In this document: one piece after another, positions 56,624 to 64,000 of the stretch
How positions within the stretch are numbered: the first letter of the stretch is position 1
How the letters are laid out: the number at the start of each line of letters is the position of its first letter
Assembly (NCBI GenBank): GCA_039111635.1
Contig: JBCAQO010000006.1
Span: 2,418,001-2,482,000, forward strand
Source: Heterobasidion occidentale
Taxonomy: Eukaryota > Basidiomycota > Agaricomycetes > Russulales > Bondarzewiaceae
Reading direction: 5' to 3'
Length of the DNA: 64,000 bases
Made by a program: the position numbers and the translations under genes
Notes under the pieces: model-generated
The model's input: only the letters and a program-made list of their open reading frames with translations
What the model was told of the DNA's origin: nothing
Database searches by the model: none

Positions 56624-59374
56624 CTATGCTGAGGATGTGTCGTGTTCCATCTGCTTGTAGTGCTGCATACCAAAGTCAGTCGATAAGCCTTAAGTGTATA
56701 CAAGGGGAGTGTACGACACCTTCTTCTCATCCTTGCTTAGCGAGGCCCAATGCTCCATGAACTCCAGACGCCCTGCGTCGGGATGCATAGCCTTCCACTC
56801 TCGGGCACATATGTCCTATAGGTAAGTGATCAGCGAGCGTGACACAGGATTCTCTCGTACACTTACTCAGCACTGTTCTTCTTACCCGGGTTCCACTTGC
56901 GGGCTTTCTTCCCCTTCCCCTTTGCAATCGACAGAGTATCGTTGCCTTCCGATTGCGAAGACGAGTTGAGCGGTTTGGATGCGGCCGATGCTGAAGGGAT
57001 CTGGCTGGTGGAGGCACTGGAGGAATCAGCCGGCGCCGCTGTAGAGCTCGAGGCCGGCAATGGGTCAAGTTGTCGCACGGGAAGGGGGGTGGACAGAGTG
57101 GTTGCTGGGGTTTGTATGTGTGTAATGGCAGCATCTGAGTGCACACGGTGTCAGTAGCTGAAGAGTATACATGTACCCTGCACAGTAATCATACCTTCTG
57201 CATGAATCTCTCGCTCTGCGAGGGAAGCGGGGGGTGCATCGGAATCATCCATATTCATCACGGTTGTCGTGTCGGAGGTTGCGATGGGGTCAGCGTTGTG
57301 CTCGGTCGGTGCAATTGCCGTGGGGGGAGGGATAGGATCTGCCATTGCATTGGCAGTCGCGTCAGGGTCTTGTCACATAGTCAATGTCATCGTAAGCTGG
57401 GGGACTGGGTCGCCTGTTGACAAAGAAGGGGGCTGCATTGGCAGCCGGAGGTCGGCACTGCAAATAAAAATGAGTACGGAAGGGCTGCTCGATAGAGCGG
57501 ATTTCGCTTACAAAGGATCAGCAAAGATCTATGAGAGTGTATCAGTACTGTGCATCTTCAAGTATGGATGGACTCACAATCGGAGGTGGCTCGACACGAG
57601 GCACGAGAGATGCTGCGAGAGCTGGAAAGGGAGCGCCAACGACAGGAACACCAACAACAGGAGCGCCAACAACAGGAGCAACAGAAGCGCCGACGACGGG
57701 ACCTGTCGTCGACGCTCCTGTCGTAGACACTCCTGTTGTTGATGCTCCTGTAATAGACGCTCCTGTCGCTGACGCTCCTGTCGTCAGCACTCCTGTCGTC
57801 GGCACTCCCGCCGTTGGTGCTCCTGTTGTCGGCACTTCTGTCATCGGCACTCCTGTCGTTGGCGCTCCCGTCGTCGACACTCCTGGTACAAGATTTTGAA
57901 CAGGCATCGGTTGTGGGAAAAAGAAAGGGACTTGTGTGGGGCCAGAGGCTTCAGTGAGTGTGATGTCGTCGAGCGGCTGATCCTCTGACGGTGCGAGCTT
58001 GGACTGTTTCGCTGGGCGGTTGCTGCTGTTGTACGCGGGTTGCTTACGCTTGTGAGGAAAGGGCCGACCAGCGACTACTATGAGCCCAGCGTCAGCGCGT
58101 ACGTCGTCATTTGCAGCCTCCAACTTGATTGCACTCTGCTTGGCTTGCAGCAGTTCCCTTCGGCCAGCTTCTCCAAGCCAAGATGAGTAATAAAGGGTGC
58201 CGATGTATAACAACTTCCATCCGTCTTCGCAAAGTCGGAGCAACGGGAATCGTGCCTCCATGTTGGTCCGAAAAGAGAGGGAGAGGTTGTTGGGGAGAAT
58301 GCTCCACTTGGCAGGAGCAATGCCGTCGTTGAGCCAGGATTGCCAGATGCTTCGCCCAAAGCGACGCATGTCAGTACCTTCGTGGCCACCAATTGCCTTA
58401 CCGTCTTCATCTACAATAAAAAGAAGATTCACATTGATACCTTTTGCTGCGCGAGAACCACCCTTCTTGCCAGGTTCTGTGTCCGGACTTGCGACGATGC
58501 GTTTCCTCTCTAGGGCCTCTATCCATGTCCGCTTCTTCCAGTAAAGGTCCGGTGCATCTGTCGTCGTGAGCTGGCGATCATGTTGGCCATCGAAACCGTC
58601 GTCGTCACCGCTGTCATCGAGGTTGATGATGTTCGGTGCAGGGGTGTTCCGGTGCGATGGGGGAAGCGATAGATTGGACCTGACAAACAGCGTGGGACGA
58701 GAAAGAGGTTGGGAGGAGGGGCCAGGTGCAGAAGAGGCGATACTGGGAGAGGCGAGCCTGTTTGGATCAGGGGCGGTAGGTAAAAGCTTTGAGAAAAGAA
58801 GCCTGATGTCGCGGGCCCAATGCATGGTCAGTAAATATTTGAAAAGCGGGGAGGAGCTTACTGCATTCCCTCCATCTGATGTTTCAGCCGCTGATTCTCC
58901 AATTGAAGGGCTGTATAGGCATGGTTGCCCCAATGCATGAGCGCCTGCGCGCTTAAGGAGGTAATCGCTCGTCCTTGCAGTCCATAGGTAGGATATAATT
59001 CCTAAAAAGACTTGTCAACGGTAAAGGAAGGGAATACTCATCTCGTTCCATACATCCTGCGGGGGTTGCGAACGACGGTAGTCGAACTCGTTTGACAGCA
59101 TGTTGGGCATCGGATTGAAGTTGTACTCTGGACCTCGCGCGACTGGTTGGAAAAGGGCCGGTGGTTCTGCTTGATCGAAAGATTTTGAGCGGCTCGCAAA
59201 GGGGAGTGAAGGGAATGAGGTGGATATCGCAGACATTGGCGAATCTTGCGACATAGTAGGAGAGCCGCCAATTCCGAGGCTGGTGGCTTGAGACTCGATG
59301 GAATGCAATGAGGATTGGTCATAGGAGGAGGATAAAATGGGGGGAGAATTTCGAGCACTGCTCGGATTGTACAT
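56624..59374 (-). CDS. Lineage-restricted protein with inverted pentapeptide repeats and HMG-like tail
   Basis: Several exons from ATG 59374 (MYNPSSARNSPPILSSSYDQ) to the stop at 56624. Order: Ser/Pro-rich N-terminus; QLENQRLKHQMEGMQ short coiled coil (about 58860-58920); a conserved-looking module LYWKKRTWIEALERKRIVAS, NVNLLFIVDEDGKAIGGHEG, RRFGRSIWQSWLNDGIAPAK, MEARFPLLRLCEDGWKLLYI; a basic RKQPAYNSSNRPAKQSK segment; about 85 residues of pentapeptide repeats; Pro/Ser/Thr-rich exons; and a tail CAREWKAMHPDAGRLEFMEH followed by WASLSKDEKKHYKQ that resembles the last helix of an HMG box. I recall the central module from uncharacterised mushroom proteins, often near transposons, but cannot name a family. 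Nuclear role is a guess from the basic and HMG-like segments. Exon junctions at 57400-57500 were read only approximately. Confidence 0.6.
57640..57895 (-). repeat. 15-bp coding repeat array that switches orientation
   Basis: About 17 units of 15 bp. From 57895 down to about 57708 the coding strand reads ACGACAGGAGTGCCG-type units (T-T-G-V-P, T-T-G-A-S). At about 57694-57716 (gacgacgggacctgtcgtcg) the array turns into the reverse complement and continues as GTTGTTGGCGCTCCT-type units (V-V-G-A-P). The reading frame stays open through the turn. Confidence 0.9.
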
Positions 59375-60292
59375 GTTGCGTGCTTGCGACAGTCAACGGT
59401 CGATGTCAAAGTAGAGGCTGCTAGAGCTTGTTCAACTTGTGCGCACGACGTGTAGTAGATGTCACGTGATGTAGTTGGAATCGAGATCTGGCAGAATGAA
59501 TTTCCCGACTGGATCTATGTCCCAGCGGTCTTGAATCTCTGATTGATAGAGTGATTTGCATGAGAACAGGGCAGTTTCATAGAAGGGAAATGTAATTTTC
59601 AAGATGGCAGATTCACAAAGGCAGCGGAAGCGCAGAGGCGACAGAAGCACAGAAGCGACGGAAGCGCAGAGGCGACGGAAGCACAGAGGCGACGAAAGCG
59701 CAGAGGCGACGAAAGCGCAGAGGCGGCGGAGGTGCAGAGGTGGCGGAGGTGCAGAGGCGGCGGAGGTGCAGAGGCGGCGGAGGTGCAGAGGCCGCAGAAG
59801 CGCAGAGGCGGCAGAAATGCAGAGGCGGCAGAAATGCAGAGGCGGCAGAAATGTAGAGGCAGCAAAAGCGCAGAGGCAACAAAAGTGCAGAGGCGGTGGA
59901 AGCGCAGAGGCGGTGGAAGCGCAGAGGCGGTGGAAGCGCAGAGGCGGTGGAAGCGCAGAGGCGGTGGAAGCGCAGAGGCGGTGGAAGCGCAGAGGCGTTG
60001 GAAGCGCAGAGGCGGTGGAAGCGCAGAGGCGGTGGAAGCGCAGAGGCGGTGGAAGCGCAGAGGCGGTGGAAGCGCAGAGGCGGTGGAAGCGCAGAGGCGG
60101 TGGAAGCGCAGAGGCGGTGGAAGCGCAGAGGCGGTGGAAGCGCAGAGGCGGTGGAAGCGCAGAGGTGGCGGAAGCGCAGAGGCAACAGAAGTGCAAAGGT
60201 AGTGCAAATGGTCTCATACGCTACAATACTTCAAAGATTGTTTGATATGATGCACAAGAGCATAGTGATTTTACATTACAAGGCAAACAATA
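59375..60292. other. Region between the HMG-like gene and the transposon gene, mostly minisatellite
   Basis: From 59375 to about 59615 no gene is seen; it presumably contains the promoter of the minus-strand gene. The remainder is the 17-bp minisatellite and about 90 bases of AT-rich sequence before the transposase stop. Confidence 0.5.
59618..60202. repeat. 17-bp minisatellite, about 34 units
   Basis: Core unit GCGCAGAGGCGGTGGAA. Units at about 59885-60165 are nearly identical (one T for G change near 59999); units at the left end (59618-59880) vary at one to four positions (CGACGGAA, CGACAGAA, CGGCAGAAAT, CGGCGGAGGT). Because 17 is not divisible by 3, every frame on both strands translates to the same 17-residue repeat, and no frame meets a stop for hundreds of bases. 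Confidence 0.97.
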
Positions 60293-63200
60293 TCATTCTA
60301 CCCCTACATCTTCTTCAACACCACCTAAATGTGCTATATCTAATCCCATCTTCTCAACCACAAAAAACCTGCCCTGCCTAGGAATCATTGCAACCACAGA
60401 TTGAATATCTTTGATATCAATTACATGTAGCCCAGCCTCCCCTGTATATGTGCAAGAGATATTAGTATCAAAGGAATTTTGGAGTCTTATAGGATCAGGG
60501 GAATCATATATTGACACCAAGGCAAGAGTTTTGATGACTTGATTGACACTCAGAATGAAGTAATATTGGACTTCAGCAAAATGTACTCCATCTGGCATAG
60601 AGATCTGGTCATATGTTAGAAAGATGCACGGCCAGAAATAAGTCTACTCACCTTGACATTTCTTGATATTCTAAGCTTGTTTAGAGACTTCATCTTCTCC
60701 TTCCAGAGTGTTCGAGCTATTTGCCCATTTGGAAGACACAATCGAGCCCAACGCGTAATTGAGGGTTTCCAATTTGAAACTTGTTCAGCATTCTTTGCAC
60801 CCACATCAACCAGAAACGATCGCATTGCTATAGCTGCCCTAGAAGACACTGACCGTGCCACATTGTCTATTGCTGGCAATAGCACATAACCATCACCTTC
60901 ATCTTGTGAGCGGCGAGGGAGTAAGGGCTTTTCTTTTGTATCCAGCTCAGGAAGCATAGCAATAAGAGCATTAACTTGAGCTGCACGAAGCCCTCTTTGA
61001 GAAAGATTGGCATAGGGTTTAGATGGCTGACGGATCTGGGAAGTGAGATCACCAATAGTACGCTCCATTGGCCACTGTGTTGAGTATCCAGGAGGGCCTG
61101 TCCGTATAACCTCATGAGCAAGATGTCCTACTTGATGAATAGCATGACGAACGAAGTGAAGACGATCTGTCCTACGTTGACAGTACAAGGTCTCAAACTC
61201 TATGGAAAATTCAAGAAGCAGAACATAAGCAATTCGCAAATCTGCCCTAGTGATTGAATATTGATGAAGAATGTGAATGCCTCGAACAAGCTTGCAAAAG
61301 TTCCTGTAATATTTGTCAGGAAGAATGCCCTCTAGAAGTGCTGGTCCCATTCCAAAGATCCAGGTCAAGAATTCCCAAGCTTTATATCCACTAGATATCT
61401 TTTCTGCTGGATTACAAGGTGGGCAATCAAATGATCCAGGGAGATATGGTAAGGCATTTTCTACATCCTTGCCATGAGCTTCCCAAGTTTCAGGAACACG
61501 TAGAACAGCCCAATCCCAGGTAGTGACACTGTCACTTGTGCCACATGTTAATGTTCCATGCCAGAGATTTACAAAAAGATCAGGAAGATTAAGTGACACA
61601 AGATGCATGAGGTTGGTAGGAAAGCAGGAAGGAACAGAAAGGATATTGTCCGGGGGTAAGCCACTGAAAATTGATGGGCCTGATAAACCTGTCTCGAGAC
61701 GCCGCTTTTTGAATTGTGTCTGATTTTGTGATGCAATGACAAGAGAAAGGTTTGTAAGATATCTAAAATATAATAAAAGTAGGTCAGGATCACTGCTATA
61801 TAAATTAGACACTTGTGCATACCGCTGGTGAATCTCCGCAGCTGAAGCATTAAATGATTGAGGGTCAACATCAGCATGATCGCAGCCCTGGACAGTATAG
61901 TTGTTGGGTTTCTGTAGTGCTGGATAGTAATAAGATTGATTTGGCTTGTGGCGCCCTTTTAAGCCACAGTAAAGGCGACATCCTGATCCACCACCATGGC
62001 CAACCTGCCCATCGAGCTGAGACATGCCAGGAGTATCAGCCATTGCAAAGATGAGAAATAGATTAGAGATATGTGTGTGGTCTCGAGCAGCATCCCAGAT
62101 TTTCAGGCCTTCAGTTGTAACTGCTGCAACATGATACAATCCAGGATAGATGAAAGAGTCGAGGATTTTAGGCTTATTAGGACCAGGAATGAACCCACCA
62201 GGCAGTACAAACTTCTTCTTGTATCGCTGTCCCGGTGCACGATCTAAAACAATCCAGATGTAGAGCCAACAGTCGGAGGCCTTCAGCGTATATAGCTGAG
62301 CTCCATCAATAGAGAACATGAGACACATATCATCTGGTTTGATTCTTCCATCTGAGACTGCAGTGATATAGTTGCTTCCTCGAAAGACGTCGTCATAGAT
62401 ATCCATATCAACTGCCCCCTTCTGGCGGACCTCAGCAATAATTGATTCTGTTGCTTGTTTCCTGTAACGCATCTGTTCGGACCCTTCAACCGAACGCCAA
62501 GCTGCCTGCAGCTGCGGGCCAACAGGTAATGTATGGAATAATTGACGAGCAACCTTCAGATCTCCTTCGCTATTGGCAAGTTTGAGCTGATCGTAGCGAG
62601 GTTCATGACATTCGGGACACACGTCCAGTTCTGAGAAAGGCCCAGTGTATGCAATGCATGAATTAGGACACATGTCATGGATAATGGGGGAAATGCCGCT
62701 CATACGAGCAACACGGCGTTTGATCTGGTCAAAGGATAACATTTTCGATTCTGGATAGCGTCGAATGATTGCATCGTGAACCTGCTTGTATGTGTCATTT
62801 GAGGCATGAGAGATTGCTAAAAAAACATCTAAAGAGAGACAAAGATTGGGGTCGTCGATCACTAACGGAGACTCAGGCGGATTGCGCAAAGAGTCCATGG
62901 ACTCCGCATCCATGCCGCTTTCGTCCAGGGAGGCATTGCGCAAAGCATCAATGAACCGTTGCGAGAGCGCAATTGAGTCAATACGAGAGAGCGCCGTCTC
63001 TGCATCTGGCTGAACACGGTCATCGGGGGGGAGCGGTGACTCGGCGCGGGGTGCTTCATCGAGCTCTTCCCCTAGATTGAGAGATGGACTCTCGTCGCGG
63101 GGCAGGATGGGTGGTACCGCAGCTCATGCACAGTCTGCGAGACTTCCAGGATCCGGAGGATCATCAGCATCAGATGGCACGACATGATCGCTTCGAGAGT

Positions 63201-63709
63201 CTGGGGATGGTGGGCTGGTGTTCTCAATAACATGCTCTTCAGCTTGTTCAAGCTCTAGGGCAGCTGTAGGATTGGGTAGGAGTGCAAAAGGATTGACATT
63301 ATTACTGTTAATAACAAGAGAATCCTAAATATATTGAGCGAGAGTTAGCTTGCGACAAAGCAACACACATCTGCAAGATACTCACCAAACTATCTAATTC
63401 TTCTTCTGATACATCCCCTCTATGTTTCTTTGAAGGACCACCAGTATTCTGCGCAACCACTGTATCCGCCCTGCCGCGTTTCTGTAGACCAAACGCTTCC
63501 GATCCGGACGGCAGAGATGTCGGGACACTGCTAGGTCCTGCGGAGGAATAGGAAGGCTGCTGCTGCTGCTGCTTCTGATTCCATGGCTTGTGGTTATACA
63601 GGGTTGCACGAGAAACCCACCGCCCTCGTTGGCAGTACTTGATGCACTCGCACCAGTGCTCGATCCTGTCGCCTATGCGTCGAGTCCTTATCGGTGGGTC
63701 TTGATACAT
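60293..63709 (-). mobile_element. Tnp2 (CACTA/EnSpm-like) DNA transposon, coding portion
   Basis: The interval is the transposase gene of a class II element common in Agaricomycetes. I could not define the ends: no paired terminal inverted repeats are evident. A TAGTG (reverse of CACTA) occurs at about 60195-60199 just past the minisatellite, but no matching CACTA terminus is identified to the right before the window ends, so the right end may lie outside. Confidence 0.7.
60293..63709 (-). pseudogene. Tnp2-family transposase with one in-frame stop
   Basis: Three exons (63709-63386, 63324-60652, 60604-60293; introns 61 and 47 nt) sum to 1103 codons. The frame is continuous except for TGA at 63126-63124, codon 175 (context DCA-stop-AAVPP). 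The N-terminus has IEHWCECIKYCQRGRWVSRA, a Cys/His element seen in these proteins. Then CPNSCIAYTGPFSELDVCPE with CxxC pairs, FSIDGAQLYTLKASDCWLYI, KKFVLPGGFIPGPNKPKILD, GLYHVAAVTTEGLKIWDAAR, CRLYCGLKGRHKPNQSYYYP, ISSGYKAWEFLTWIFGMGPA, RRTDRLHFVRHAIHQVGHLA, TQWPMERTIGDLTSQIRQPS, and a C-terminal exon with HFAEVQYYF and DIKDIQSVVAMIPRQGRFFV. Translation could begin after the stop (next ATG region near 62943), leaving the catalytic region intact. The rest appears undamaged, suggesting a young copy. Confidence 0.88.
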
Positions 63710-64000
63710 GATCGTGTGGTGATCAACAAACTCACTGAGGATGGAATTGAGCTAGAGACCAAAGTAAGATACGAGAGTGCTCACCTCGGTTACGATTTTG
63801 CAGAGAACTGTGGATGGATCAGACACAAGCAGAGTGGAAGAAGCAGTCAGTGGCGGCACAACACACCAGGCGCGCTGACATCACTCACCTTTGTTCCTTC
63901 ATCTAGATACACCTGGCACAGCTCCTAGATCCTCTCCCTCTCGTCTCCACTGAGCCATTCCTATAGGGAGAGTGAGATGGCTCATGAGTGCTTCAAAGTA
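63710..64000. other. Right edge, probable 5' flank of the transposon
   Basis: About 290 bases upstream of the transposase start. No CACTA terminus, target duplication or host gene is recognisable; the window ends within this region. Confidence 0.35.

Noticed and set aside
59604..60381. Several overlapping 150-250 codon open frames on both strands
   Set aside because: They are a by-product of the 17-bp minisatellite, whose unit has no stop in any frame; no conserved protein sequence.

Overview
The window is nuclear DNA of a filamentous basidiomycete, most likely an Agaricomycete. The evidence is gene architecture (many 47-80 nt GT-AG introns, several micro-exons), family content (basidiomycete-type BTB and F-box proteins, TPR-CHAT protein, Tnp2 transposon of the kind common in mushrooms) and the absence of operons, CRISPR arrays or bacterial-type signals. 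About twenty-two protein-coding loci are supported. I traced most exon structures by hand; where I list exons they sum to an open frame unless stated. I found no convincing tRNA or rRNA gene.

Layout. 1-6.1 kb: edge-truncated gamma-tubulin complex component (-), BTB protein (-), Caprin-like RGG protein (+). 6.9-13.3 kb: mitochondrial carrier of the APS/PAPS type (+) and a large RhoGAP (+). 14.5-20 kb: small lipocalin-like protein (-) divergent from a 15-exon cytosolic GH63-type glycosidase (+). 20-23 kb: nearly 3 kb without a gene. 23-30.3 kb: CDC24 RhoGEF (-) divergent from a RAP1-type telomere protein (+); both carry an apparent one-base frame break inside a conserved domain. 31.8-35.7 kb: phytanoyl-CoA dioxygenase-like protein (+) convergent with bifunctional THI6 (-). 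37.3-41 kb: SUR7/PalI-type membrane protein (-), weak exons (-) and an unrecognised 428-residue protein (+).

41.8-55.9 kb: TPR-CHAT putative protease (-), GNAT paralogue 1 (-), F-box protein (-), PIG-U (+), M17 leucyl aminopeptidase (-) and GNAT paralogue 2 (-). 56.2-64 kb is accessory and repeat-rich: a 10-bp array, a lineage-restricted protein whose 15-bp repeat array inverts its own orientation, a 17-bp minisatellite of about 34 units that stays open in all frames, and a Tnp2 (CACTA/EnSpm-like) transposon gene with one in-frame stop.

Functional links: CDC24 and the RhoGAP act oppositely on Rho/Cdc42-type GTPases (polarity); THI6 makes thiamine phosphate; PIG-U serves GPI anchoring; RAP1 serves telomeres. 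These are unrelated housekeeping genes interspersed with fast-evolving ones, not a biosynthetic cluster. The most unusual items are the triple-Myb RAP1 protein, the inverted pentapeptide array, the frame-invariant minisatellite, the TPR-CHAT protein and the GNAT pair in which one copy has a degraded CoA-binding loop.
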